38,509 bases of DNA from a virus: positions 1-38,509 of the IMG/VR virus record IMGVR_UViG_3300032288_000802; one strand, 5' to 3'. Below the pieces are notes generated by a model, which was not told the DNA's origin, did not search any database, and worked only from the letters and a program-made list of their open reading frames with translations. The position numbers and the translations under genes are program-made. Below are positions 31,998 through 38,509 of the stretch, in pieces. Position 1 is the stretch's first letter. Each line of letters begins with the position of its first letter.

Positions 31998-32170
31998 TTA
32001 TTATTCCTTTCAAACCACCATTTCCAACGTCTTTGTTTAGCAATGAAAGCTACATATTCTTTTACATACTGCTCAATCGTTAGCCCTAACTTTTTGGCTA
32101 ACTCATGCTCAACTTTGGTAACTTTGATTGGCATCAGTTCGTTTTTGCCCCTTGCTTTTCTAACAATCAA
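31994..32170 (-). CDS. 58-residue basic protein with TTG start
   Basis: TTG at 32170 overlaps the preceding TGA (TTGA) and lies 7 bases after GGGGAGG, a strong Shine-Dalgarno, which decides for the rare start codon. The stop at 31994 overlaps the next start (ATGA). The protein is basic, with VEHELAKKLGLTIEQYVKEY as a likely two-helix unit and a Trp-rich tail RRWKWWFERNNK. I have seen similar LAKKLGLxxEQYVK segments in small phage proteins, but no function is known. Confidence 0.65.
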   Translation of the reverse strand: MIVRKARGKNELMPIKVTKVEHELAKKLGLTIEQYVKEYVAFIAKQRRWKWWFERNNK

Positions 32171-32328
32171 AATGGTGCCTCCCCTAGCATTGATAAATCA
32201 GGTTTTACTACTGGCATACGCACGCACTTGAATGTCCAACCATCACGCTGTTGCACAATCTGTTGTGCTTCTTCTTGCCTAGCAACTGTGCGCATGAGTT
32301 CTTTGTTCTCGTCGTAGATCATGTACAT
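32167..32328 (-). CDS. 53-residue protein
   Basis: Begins at ATG 32328 or, by analogy with the next gene, at TTG 32334 in a TTGA overlap with the preceding stop; no good ribosome site decides between them. The stop at 32167 overlaps the next start. Sequence: ENKELMRTVARQEEAQQIVQ helix followed by WTFKCVRMPV strand. Unknown function. Support comes from exact packing between neighbours. Confidence 0.55.
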   Translation of the reverse strand: MYMIYDENKELMRTVARQEEAQQIVQQRDGWTFKCVRMPVVKPDLSMLGEAPF

Positions 32329-32330
32329 GA

Positions 32331-32552
32331 TCAATGCGCCATCAAGATAATGGTTGCTATAAACAAAAGCACACCGACATAAATACGCTTAGCCCAATAC
32401 TCTTTGTTAAGTATGCGTGGGTCTTGGATCAGATAACTCTGCAACTCTAGCATGTCGTCATCACGCTCTACATATGGTTGATTTACCAACTTGTTGAGAT
32501 ACACTTCGTTGCCAATCTTTATCTTGCCGTTGTTGTATGGTGTGGCTTTCAT
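32331..32552 (-). CDS. 73-residue C-terminally anchored membrane protein
   Basis: Polar N-terminal part (YNNGKIKIGNEVYLN, ERDDDMLELQSYLIQDPR) and one C-terminal membrane helix (RIYVGVLLFIATIILMAH, about 56-73). The orientation would leave the N-terminal domain in the cytoplasm. Starts in an ATGA overlap with the gene before. It is one of two membrane proteins in this cluster of tiny genes. No family recognised. Confidence 0.6.
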   Translation of the reverse strand: MKATPYNNGKIKIGNEVYLNKLVNQPYVERDDDMLELQSYLIQDPRILNKEYWAKRIYVGVLLFIATIILMAH

Positions 32553-32776
32553 TGCAATGTCCTGTTCTTTAAGTCGTCCATATGGCTACCGCATACTTCA
32601 CTCGCCGCTTCTAGTAAAAGCGCAGGCACGTCTTCTTCGGTTATGTTTAGCCCATACACTCTTACTGTATTTTCTTTCTCGTTCACAACTACAACTACTG
32701 CTGAGTGGTGCGCTTTCTCTACTGTGCATAGATTCAAAGCATCTTGCACCATTTGATACGCCTGTTCCTTACTCAT
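32549..32776 (-). CDS. Unknown 75-residue protein
   Basis: Not recognised. A short helix (EQAYQMVQDALNLC) is followed by two beta strands (HSAVVVVVNEKENTVRVYGL) and an acidic helix (EEDVPALLLEAASEV). It is soluble, with no metal site. ATGA overlaps join it to the VRR-NUC gene before and the membrane protein after. Confidence 0.55.
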   Translation of the reverse strand: MSKEQAYQMVQDALNLCTVEKAHHSAVVVVVNEKENTVRVYGLNITEEDVPALLLEAASEVCGSHMDDLKNRTLQ

Positions 32777-33060
32777 GATATATCCCTCAATAAAATTGTT
32801 ACATCAGATATGTTGTCTTCGTTGACAACAAGTACCTGCCCATTGGCTTCTTTTATTTTGTTCATCTCTGCTTCTTGTAGTGCAGTAGGTTTGTTAGTAC
32901 CTGCCTTACACTCAATAGCAAAGAACACACCCCGATAGCAACCAACAATATCAGGAACCCCACTACGCCCATAGCCACCAGTAGCAGGGAAAAAATAATA
33001 AGCGCCACCTTTCTTAAGTACATCAACTACTTTCTTCTTTACTTTGGCTTCGGGGGTCAT
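32773..33060 (-). CDS. VRR-NUC domain nuclease
   Basis: 95 residues, a stand-alone VRR-NUC domain of the PD-(D/E)XK superfamily. Catalytic residues: GVPDIVG (D37), AIECK (E50, K52) and PTALQ (Q62). YYFFPATGGYGRSG precedes them, as usual. Phage stand-alone VRR-NUC proteins act on branched or flapped DNA, similar to Holliday-junction resolvases. It would process replication or recombination intermediates before packaging. It overlaps the preceding gene by 38 nt. Confidence 0.9.
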   Translation of the reverse strand: MTPEAKVKKKVVDVLKKGGAYYFFPATGGYGRSGVPDIVGCYRGVFFAIECKAGTNKPTALQEAEMNKIKEANGQVLVVNEDNISDVTILLRDIS

Positions 33061-33241
33061 AGCGTTTCCTCACTTCCTCAAGACGTTGTAGACAAATGAC
33101 GATTAAGTTCAGTTGGTTCTGTAATATCTCTTGCTCGTTGTACTGATACGCCTTGAGCGCCACGATTACCTCAGCTTCAAGATTACATAACGCAGCGTTC
33201 TCTCGCATCATTGCGAGTATCTCAACCTCTGACATGGGCAT
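33023..33241 (-). CDS. Unknown 72-residue helical protein
   Basis: ATG at 33241 lies 7 bases after AGGAG, inside the end of the winged-helix gene (20-nt overlap), and the 3' end overlaps the VRR-NUC gene by 38 nt. The protein looks all-helical (VEILAMMRENAALCNLEAEV, then NQLNLIVICLQRLEEVRKRY). The long overlap makes it less certain than its neighbours. Without it, however, 33061-33221 would be empty in a very compact region. Confidence 0.5.
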   Translation of the reverse strand: MPMSEVEILAMMRENAALCNLEAEVIVALKAYQYNEQEILQNQLNLIVICLQRLEEVRKRYDPRSQSKEESS

Positions 33242-33518
33242 GCTTTAACTCCTCTAAAAAAACCATTCCCTTACCTGTTGGTGCAAACTCACGCAGTCTG
33301 CTATCGTCTGATTTAACTGTATGCACAAACTTCTTGCGTTGTAACTCCTTAAGATATTTGTGCGCAGTCGATGGCGACATGGCGTTTTGTTTCTCTGCTA
33401 GTAAAAGAATACGTGATGTGCTTATTGGTTCTAACGAACTAACCATACCCAAGATGTACTCCTCTTGCATGGTAAGGTGATGCTTGTCACGAATTGATTG
33501 TGTCTTAAATGTGTTCAC
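33222..33518 (-). CDS. Winged helix-turn-helix protein (MarR-like)
   Basis: 98 residues, GTG start at 33518 after GGGGGAG. EEYILGMVSSLEPISTSRI, SPSTAHKYLKELQRKKFVHT (48-67) and the wing SDDSRLREFAPTGKGM match MarR-type winged helices. The HTH reads MSPSTAHKYLKEL. It could control early phage or host genes. It is located directly after the DUF3150-like gene and begins the chain of small coupled genes. There is no ligand domain. Confidence 0.7.
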   Translation of the reverse strand: MNTFKTQSIRDKHHLTMQEEYILGMVSSLEPISTSRILLLAEKQNAMSPSTAHKYLKELQRKKFVHTVKSDDSRLREFAPTGKGMVFLEELKHAHVRG

Positions 33519-33528
33519 TTACTCCCCC

Positions 33529-34401
33529 TTAAAAATCGAACTTACTGAGAATACCATCTACTTCTTTCTTGATGTCCTGACGTGTTGGCATATCCTTGCG
33601 CAAATCCTTGACGTCAACCCCATTGATTACTTTCTTCAACGTCTTGCGTGCGTCTTCGATCTGTGGGTCGTTGATTATATTCAATGACGTAGCCAAGTCG
33701 CACAGTTCATGCGCAGTTTCTAGCAACGAGTCGTGGAACTTGCGTGGCTTGACCTCACCTGCAATCACGTCAACCTCTAGCCTGTCTGACATACGCTTGA
33801 GATGTTCTACAAGTCGTTGCTTAAAGCCGTTAATCGCTGACTCAATACGCTCGTCTGCCAACTTCGACAGTTTGTTCTTGAGTTCTACTTGTGCGTCATT
33901 GCCAACGTCTACCCTGAAGTCACCCGATGCAGGCACAGGCATGTAGTTGGTATTGAACTTAAAGCGATGCTCAATATCGTTTGATGCGGGGTAGTCGTGT
34001 CGGTTGAACATATCACCCAATGCCATAGCTTGCGCAGTAATCAACGAGGGGTAGACAGTAACGAACTCTTTGACCAGTCCATAGAACTTATCCTCGTACT
34101 CTTGCATCTTGGCATTGAACTCCATGAACTTAACGCTTGGCAACAGGCGTATACCCGAATCACTCCATGGCAACGTGTTGTCGTAGACATAGCTACGTGT
34201 TTCTGTGACGTGCTGGTTGATCACTTCCAACTCGCTACGCCCTGCGAACAGGTGCTTGTTTACCCTCGCCGCGCCCTTATCTTGCGCCTTCTTGTTGCTG
34301 ACTAACTCCTCGGTCGTTGATTTGTCCAACTTCCTAGCAGTCCATTGTGAAACAGATAACTCTATTAGTAATGCGCATGTGTCGATGTTATATCGTGTCA
34401 T
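33529..34401 (-). CDS. DUF3150-like protein, partner of AAA+/VWA module
   Basis: 290 residues. Start region LIELSVSQWTARKLDKST, then GIRLLPSVKFMEFNAKM and long helices (VELKNKLSKLADERIESAIN, VEHLKRMSDRLEVDV) match my recollection of DUF3150, which is found in phages next to MoxR-like ATPases and VWA proteins. The fold is helical with no catalytic motif. It is the last larger gene of the module. The leader CAAACGAGGAAATCATG is shared with other module genes. It may be a substrate adaptor for the ATPase; this is inference. Confidence 0.6.
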   Translation of the reverse strand: MTRYNIDTCALLIELSVSQWTARKLDKSTTEELVSNKKAQDKGAARVNKHLFAGRSELEVINQHVTETRSYVYDNTLPWSDSGIRLLPSVKFMEFNAKMQEYEDKFYGLVKEFVTVYPSLITAQAMALGDMFNRHDYPASNDIEHRFKFNTNYMPVPASGDFRVDVGNDAQVELKNKLSKLADERIESAINGFKQRLVEHLKRMSDRLEVDVIAGEVKPRKFHDSLLETAHELCDLATSLNIINDPQIEDARKTLKKVINGVDVKDLRKDMPTRQDIKKEVDGILSKFDF

Positions 34402-34574
34402 GATTTCCTCGTTTGTTCGTTTATAAAAGCTTTCAAAACGTTACGTATTTCTGTGTCGTGGGTAAGAATAAGAAACAACGCCGTACGCACTCGTTCATGA
34501 AATACATCGTCAGGCTTAAACAACTCCATGTCTAGCATGGCGTCTTTAAGTTCTTTGGCTTCTTTCTCGTCCAT
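34398..34574 (-). CDS. 58-residue acidic helical protein in the AAA/VWA module
   Basis: ATG at 34574 shares its A with the preceding TAA (TAATG); TGA at 34398 overlaps the DUF3150-like start (ATGA). The protein is helical (DEKEAKELKDAMLDMELFKP, HERVRTALFLILTHDTEIRN). The precise junctions on both sides support a real gene. No family recognised. It may be a small partner of the DUF3150-like protein. Confidence 0.7.
   Translation of the reverse strand: MDEKEAKELKDAMLDMELFKPDDVFHERVRTALFLILTHDTEIRNVLKAFINEQTRKS
34409..34422 (-). promoter_or_regulatory. Double AAACGA leader before the DUF3150-like gene
   Basis: On the - strand two AAACGA copies (34417-34422 and 34409-34414) come before GGAAATCATG. 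The second gives CAAACGAGGAAATCATG, nearly identical to the leader of the 137-residue gene. Confidence 0.4.
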
Positions 34575-34987
34575 TATTTAATTCCTAACTGCGAAAACAA
34601 ATCGTCAAGATCATCTAGCTTCTCTGTGCGAGTCAATAGTACTGACTTCTTATCGCTTGATGTCCCGATCTTATGGCACCCGTTACCCCATGCTTTAGTA
34701 GCCATAGATGATGCCGAGCCGTACACCGAATCCAAATCATATTGCCCGATTGGAATGGTTACAGTTTGATTCACCGCACACGCATCAATGTATGGTCTGA
34801 TGTGTGTAGAAAGCGATCCATATGGATACTTCGGTGATGCTTTCTTCTGCTTGGATACTGCTTTCACGTCGCCATGCACAACACCCTCGGCGTCCTTGAT
34901 TGCATACTGCGCACCAATAGCGTTGAGTAATTTGATTGCGTTGGATAATGCTTTAGCGTGTAATACTGAAGTTCTTAATTGAGCCAT
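34574..34987 (-). CDS. Unknown 137-residue protein in the AAA/VWA module
   Basis: Not recognised. The N-terminal helix (TSVLHAKALSNAIKLLNAIG) is followed by a small mixed domain (YAIKDAEGVVHGDVKAV) and TVTIPIGQYDLDSVYGSASS. The acidic tail LDDLDDLFSQLGIK is typical of a short peptide that docks on a partner protein. It is conserved in position between the VWA protein and the DUF3150-like protein, so it is likely a component of the same complex. Confidence 0.6.
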   Translation of the reverse strand: MAQLRTSVLHAKALSNAIKLLNAIGAQYAIKDAEGVVHGDVKAVSKQKKASPKYPYGSLSTHIRPYIDACAVNQTVTIPIGQYDLDSVYGSASSMATKAWGNGCHKIGTSSDKKSVLLTRTEKLDDLDDLFSQLGIK

Positions 34988-34994
34988 GATGTCC

Positions 34995-35000
34995 TCGTTT
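34995..35000 (-). promoter_or_regulatory. AAACGA leader motif before the 137-residue gene
   Basis: The start reads TAAACGAGGACATCATG on the - strand; the motif covers the end of the VWA gene's stop codon. Confidence 0.4.
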
Positions 35001-36216
35001 AGTTAGAATAAATACGTACTGCCTTACCCTGCGGTGGTGTGAAGCTGTCGTTGTCAACAACACCCCATATTGCAGGTACATCTACTACTGCGTTACTGCC
35101 ATCAAGGTAGCCATCGGTAAGCCAAATGACACCCTTGGGTTGGTACTTCTTGTCACGAATGTATTGCACAACGCATTCGGGTGTTGTGCCACCGCCCCCC
35201 TGTGGAGAGAGTTGATGACCGATCCTCTCGTACTCGTGTGGCTTGAAGACTTGCTCACCGCATACGGCTGAGTCCCACCAAATGATGCGCACAGAGTCAG
35301 GCTTGACGTTCTCAGCAATACGTGCGATCTCACCGAATACAGTAGGGTAGATACCATTCATAGAACCTGATGTGTCACAGGCAACAATCAACTCGCCTGT
35401 TGCTTCGGAGAAGTGAGAGGGCATGACAACACCGAGAGGTAGCAAGCGCTTGTTGGGTGGTGCAAAGCGAGAATACTCATCACCCTCACACAGCGCAGTA
35501 ACCCACTCAGTCAGATACTCACGCCAATTAGTGTCACGCTTCTGTGTTGCACGATCGAGTGGGCTACCGAGTGATTGCTTGCCTGCCAACTTGTTGGCAA
35601 GGATCTTGCCCTGACGTACTGCATCGTCAATCTGTCGCCCTGTAACCTTGGCTTCTTCCTCAGTCAACGTACCCATGACATGCTCGTCAAAGGGTGTGTC
35701 ACCACCATCGCCGTCACCCTCAACAGGATCACCATTACCACCACCGCCGCCAACCTTCTTGGCTTTCTTGAGTAAGTCTTGCAACACCTCAACGAATGAC
35801 CAACCCTTGTACTGCTTGTCACAGAGCGGTGCAACAACTGCGCATGGCTCGATGAATGAGTAAGTCGGATCCATCTCCTCAAGCATGTTGTTAACGACAT
35901 GATCCATAGCCATGTTGGATAGGCGAGGATACTTAGTTACCAACGGCTTGTAGAGCGTGCAATGTTGCAAGGCTTTGTGACCCTGCTCGTGTAGGCATAG
36001 ATAGCGTAGTTGCTTGCGATTCTGTGCCATCAAGAACGCTGTGCCATACCATACGTCACGACCATTGGTGCCGGCGGTGGGTATGTCGTCGTTGATCTTG
36101 ACATCGCCAACGTAGGTGACACCTGATAGCGATGCGAAGTCTTTGTGATTGCTGATGTCCACGTGAACCGCAACGATGCGATCGTGTGGGTTTAGTTTTT
36201 CCCATGTCTTAGACAT
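34999..36216 (-). CDS. VWA protein with N-terminal zincin-like domain (DUF2201 type)
   Basis: 405 residues from ATG 36216, placed 6 bases after AAAGGA; an open frame to 36267 would overlap the ATPase gene. N-terminal domain: LCLHEQGHKALQH has zinc-binding HEQGH (76-80), and MAMDHVVNN (D105) is the usual following motif. A Gly/Asp-rich linker (about 155-175) leads to a VWA domain with MIDAS VACDTSGSM (D281, S283, S285), GGGTTPE (T345) and WLTDG (D368). This pairing is the DUF2201_N/DUF2201 family. VWA proteins of this kind work with MoxR-type ATPases, whose gene lies just upstream. Confidence 0.88.
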   Translation of the reverse strand: MSKTWEKLNPHDRIVAVHVDISNHKDFASLSGVTYVGDVKINDDIPTAGTNGRDVWYGTAFLMAQNRKQLRYLCLHEQGHKALQHCTLYKPLVTKYPRLSNMAMDHVVNNMLEEMDPTYSFIEPCAVVAPLCDKQYKGWSFVEVLQDLLKKAKKVGGGGGNGDPVEGDGDGGDTPFDEHVMGTLTEEEAKVTGRQIDDAVRQGKILANKLAGKQSLGSPLDRATQKRDTNWREYLTEWVTALCEGDEYSRFAPPNKRLLPLGVVMPSHFSEATGELIVACDTSGSMNGIYPTVFGEIARIAENVKPDSVRIIWWDSAVCGEQVFKPHEYERIGHQLSPQGGGGTTPECVVQYIRDKKYQPKGVIWLTDGYLDGSNAVVDVPAIWGVVDNDSFTPPQGKAVRIYSN

Positions 36217-36227
36217 ATGTTTTCCTT

Positions 36228-36233
36228 TCGTTT
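36228..36233 (-). promoter_or_regulatory. AAACGA leader motif before the VWA-zincin gene
   Basis: The start reads CAAACGAAAGGAAAACATATG split at the motif: CAAACGA, then AAGGAAAACATATG. It decides the VWA start at 36216. Confidence 0.4.
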
Positions 36234-36235
36234 GA

Positions 36236-37351
36236 TTACTTGGTTGAGAAGTAAATCTTGTTGTCATTCATCAACTGTTGGAACGGCTTAACAGTAACGA
36301 ACAACGATGCACGCACAGAGTTGGCAATGTTGTTAGCAAACATAGACTGCAACTCACGACGATTGCGCATGACATACTCGGTGCATGCTTCTGCTTCATC
36401 ACGACTGTTGGTCTGTGTAACGCACTTGAGTACAGTAATGATCTGCGCCACAGGATTGGTTGGGATAGGGCAAGTGCTTGGCGACTGAACTATCTTGGAG
36501 AACGCAGGCGTTTCGTCACCGAACCGAATGTACGCACCCATGATCTCCGCACCTGCACGACCAATCGTACCTGTGAGTAATGCCTGCAACGTATCGGCAT
36601 CAAAGTTCTCACGCTCAGCCACAATGTCTGACGCTGAGTGCAATGAGCGTGGTGTGATGTATGCCTGTTGAGATAAGCGTGGGTTGAAGATCAGATCGTT
36701 GTGCTTATCCTGTGGTGTACCCGCATACTTGCCACCCTCCTCGTAGTCGAGGAACGAGTCGAACCAATTCGTGTTCTGCTCAGTACATGCAAGCACGATA
36801 GGATCAATGTTGTTGTCGATACCCCATGTGTACCACTCAGGTTGCGTAGGCTTGCGCATGTAGGCAAACACCAAGCGATTGCGTAGGTGAGCCTGTATGT
36901 TGTCGCCCAAGCCCTCGGTGCTAAGGTTAGTAGCACAGAACACCACGCTACCCTCAGCCATCTCGTAGTTGCCAACACGTCGCTCGTAGACGATCGGTGC
37001 TAGCACGTCCTTGATGTACTGCTTAGCCTTGGCAATCTCGTCAAGGAATACAAGCGATGGCTTAGCGCCATTGATACCACGTTGATTAGCCTTGCTCACA
37101 CCGAACCGCTCGTTGGGTAACTCACGAGATACCCCTGTGTCACGATCGATGTCAGGCATCCACACCGAACCATCTGACATCTGCGTGCAGTCAAGACCGA
37201 CCGCAACGTGATTGGCAAAGTGTGGGTCTTTGCGCAAGGTATGAAACACCGCTGACTTACCGACACCATTCTCACCCTGTATGATGATGGTGCGCTTGTG
37301 ACCAACGTGCTTGATTGCGTTAACTACTTGTTTTGCATTTAGTAATAGCAT
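36236..37351 (-). CDS. MoxR-type AAA+ ATPase
   Basis: 371 residues. Walker A GENGVGKS (26-33, K32), Walker B LVFLDEI (D104, E105), sensor 1 CATN (N142) and arginine-finger region HLRNRL (R157, R159). This matches MoxR/CobS-type AAA+ ATPases, which pair with VWA proteins to remodel or load metal into partner proteins. The next gene encodes a VWA-zincin protein. The leader (CCAAACGAAGGAC) shares the module motif, and two direct repeats lie upstream. No DNA-binding domain is seen. Confidence 0.88.
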   Translation of the reverse strand: MLLLNAKQVVNAIKHVGHKRTIIIQGENGVGKSAVFHTLRKDPHFANHVAVGLDCTQMSDGSVWMPDIDRDTGVSRELPNERFGVSKANQRGINGAKPSLVFLDEIAKAKQYIKDVLAPIVYERRVGNYEMAEGSVVFCATNLSTEGLGDNIQAHLRNRLVFAYMRKPTQPEWYTWGIDNNIDPIVLACTEQNTNWFDSFLDYEEGGKYAGTPQDKHNDLIFNPRLSQQAYITPRSLHSASDIVAERENFDADTLQALLTGTIGRAGAEIMGAYIRFGDETPAFSKIVQSPSTCPIPTNPVAQIITVLKCVTQTNSRDEAEACTEYVMRNRRELQSMFANNIANSVRASLFVTVKPFQQLMNDNKIYFSTK

Positions 37352-37364
37352 AGTAATAAGTCCT

Positions 37365-37370
37365 TCGTTT
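37365..37370 (-). promoter_or_regulatory. AAACGA leader motif before the AAA+ ATPase gene
   Basis: On the - strand the leader reads CCAAACGAAGGAC and the ATG follows 9 bases later. It matches the leaders of three other genes of the same module. Confidence 0.4.
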
Positions 37371-37390
37371 GGTTGAGTAATAAATAATTA

Positions 37391-37434
37391 GTAGTGCTTT
37401 TTAGAAAGTATAACCTACTGCTTTATAGAAAGTA
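37391..37434. repeat. Two 20-bp direct repeats upstream of the AAA/VWA module
   Basis: GTAGTGCTTTTTAGAAAGTA (37391-37410) and CTACTGCTTTATAGAAAGTA (37415-37434) agree at 17 of 20 positions, 24 bp apart. On the - strand, TTGTAC and TATACT at 19-bp spacing in this area could be a weak promoter. The repeats are placed as operator or activator sites for the ATPase-VWA-DUF3150 transcript. Confidence 0.55.
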
Positions 37435-37455
37435 CAAAGAAAATGCCCTCCTTTC

Positions 37456-37470
37456 TAGGGATATACCCTA
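37456..37470. other. Short hairpin after the 331-residue gene
   Basis: TAGGG (37456-37460) and CCCTA (37466-37470) pair around ATATA, just after the stop codon at 37472. The stem is only 5 bp and no T run follows on the - strand, so it is at most a weak attenuator. Confidence 0.35.
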
Positions 37471-37471
37471 A

Positions 37472-38467
37472 TTAAAAGTGAAATCTATTTGGCAACGTGT
37501 TGCTAAACTGTGGTAGTGCCACCTTCTGTGACCCTTTGCCTAGATTGGCATACTTCATAAGGCGTGCGATCAGGCTCTTCTTATGGTCATCTGGCGTGAT
37601 GGCGTTGATGATGTCGTTGATCTTCTCCTCTGCATCTGCCTTCTCGTCAGGGTGCTTAGTGCCGTAGTACCCTTGGGCTTTCCAAAACAAACTACCGCTG
37701 TTGTAAGCCCCGTCGTTGTATACCCGCTTGCTTGCCAACATGTTGAACGCATCTTGCGATACCTCATCAAACAACTGAGCAAAGCGTGGGGTGTTAAGCG
37801 CTTCAGGTACTTGGCTTATGTCCCCTGTGAACGCACCGAACAAGCTGTTTATCTCTAGCCGTACTGAACTGTTCAACTTCTCTTCACCGAACGGACTGCC
37901 TTGATCTGCGTCGACCTTTGCATTAGCCTTGAGTGTAGGTAGCTTGAACATCTGAAGCGTGATGTATGCTTCGAGTTGTGCCTTGAGGGCTTTGCGCTTA
38001 GCCTTGTCCTCATCTGTACTAGCAAAACGATATACGTCAGAGTGCCATGACTCCTCCACAACAAGTTGGTCAGAACTATTAAAGCAAAGCACAGCCGAGA
38101 AGTCTTGCTCTTGATCCTTGTAGTGTGGGTTAAGCGGTACTTTGACTACCTCGCCTGTCGTCGTGGTGAGTGGCATGCACGAGTAGATCCTTGTGAACTG
38201 ATACATAAGATGTATGTCGTAGGTTGCGTACAGCCCACGTATTGCCACCTCGGATATGCCTTGCTCGTTGGGTGGGTAGTAGCGTGCTACCTCAGTCCTG
38301 TTGATCTTGACCACGTAACTGTTTGCGTCTTTCTGCAACATGAGCCATGACTCAGGCACCCTGCGTAACGGGCGTTGATTCTCGGCATACTTCTTACTGC
38401 GTGGTGGCTTGCGTGTGTTGTTGTACAGATTGTCAAAGTGTTGATACGTTGGGATTATATGGGTCAT
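37472..38467 (-). CDS. Conserved phage protein of unknown function, 331 residues
   Basis: Start ATG at 38467 after GGAGGACTAGC, a strong ribosome site. The protein has an N-terminal basic region (RKPPRSKKYAENQRPLRR), a beta-rich middle (WLMLQKDANSYVVKIN, FSAVLCFNSSDQLVVEESWH), and helical parts (KRKALKAQLEAYITLQMFK). The end VALPQFSNTLPNRFHF is Phe/Pro-rich. I do not recognise a domain. It is directly upstream of the AAA/VWA module but separated by the direct repeats and a short hairpin, so it is probably the end of an earlier transcript. Confidence 0.6.
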   Translation of the reverse strand: MTHIIPTYQHFDNLYNNTRKPPRSKKYAENQRPLRRVPESWLMLQKDANSYVVKINRTEVARYYPPNEQGISEVAIRGLYATYDIHLMYQFTRIYSCMPLTTTTGEVVKVPLNPHYKDQEQDFSAVLCFNSSDQLVVEESWHSDVYRFASTDEDKAKRKALKAQLEAYITLQMFKLPTLKANAKVDADQGSPFGEEKLNSSVRLEINSLFGAFTGDISQVPEALNTPRFAQLFDEVSQDAFNMLASKRVYNDGAYNSGSLFWKAQGYYGTKHPDEKADAEEKINDIINAITPDDHKKSLIARLMKYANLGKGSQKVALPQFSNTLPNRFHF

Positions 38468-38509
38468 GCTAGTCCTCCTGTGGTTAGTTGTCCGATTTTG
38501 TCTACTGCT

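Overview
The window is part of the genome of a tailed double-stranded DNA phage (Caudoviricetes). It most resembles a podovirus-like aquatic phage: it has a P22 gp10-like tail protein, a run of low-complexity internal-virion-type proteins and a giant LPD38-type polyvalent protein, and no tape measure, sheath or baseplate genes. Terminase, portal, scaffold and capsid genes are not present and presumably lie outside the window. The holin/lysozyme pair suggests a bacterial, probably Gram-negative, host; nothing in the sequence names it. No tRNA, CRISPR array, insertion sequence, integrase or phage RNA polymerase was seen, so transcription probably relies on host sigma70-type RNA polymerase.

Layout. 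1-19144 is all on the + strand and is the late/virion and lysis block: the end of a tail fibre, a glycine-rich adhesin, small accessory genes, a holin-like protein and GH24 endolysin, a 2OG-Fe(II) oxygenase, a gp10-like tail protein, a C1q/TNF-like fibre, four internal-virion-type genes (one with a GNAT-like fold), and a 2588-residue polyvalent protein with an HExxGH zincin motif and LPD38. A convergent junction at 19145-19305 carries a clear terminator for the - strand.

19306-38467 is all on the - strand and is read right to left. It starts with a 331-residue unknown. Next is a module of MoxR-type AAA+ ATPase, zincin-VWA protein, 137- and 58-residue unknowns and a DUF3150-like protein. A chain of very small overlapping genes follows, including a winged helix protein and a VRR-NUC nuclease. 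Then come a GT-A glycosyltransferase, an FkbM methyltransferase, family A DNA polymerase, an HTH protein, a small zincin, a 4-Cys Cas4/RecB-like nuclease, an HNH protein, two unknowns and a SNF2 helicase, ending at a terminator near 23990. A separate operon (23947 to 19306) has its own promoter with an 18-bp palindromic operator across the -10. It encodes a coiled-coil protein, an SSB-like zinc protein, an HTH regulator, a 54-residue protein and a primase-helicase.

How it fits together. The - strand supplies DNA replication (primase-helicase, SSB-like protein, Pol A, SNF2 helicase, several nucleases) and early host-takeover functions. The + strand supplies the virion, DNA ejection and lysis. 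Seven real genes shorter than 60 residues are recovered here from 1-4 nt stop/start overlaps (ATGA, TTGA, TAATG) or similar short overlaps. The most interesting parts are the AAA+/VWA-zincin/DUF3150 module, whose four larger genes share an AAACGA leader in front of the Shine-Dalgarno, the palindrome-controlled replication operon, and three unrelated zincin-like proteins in one phage. No stretch over 300 bases lacks a gene.
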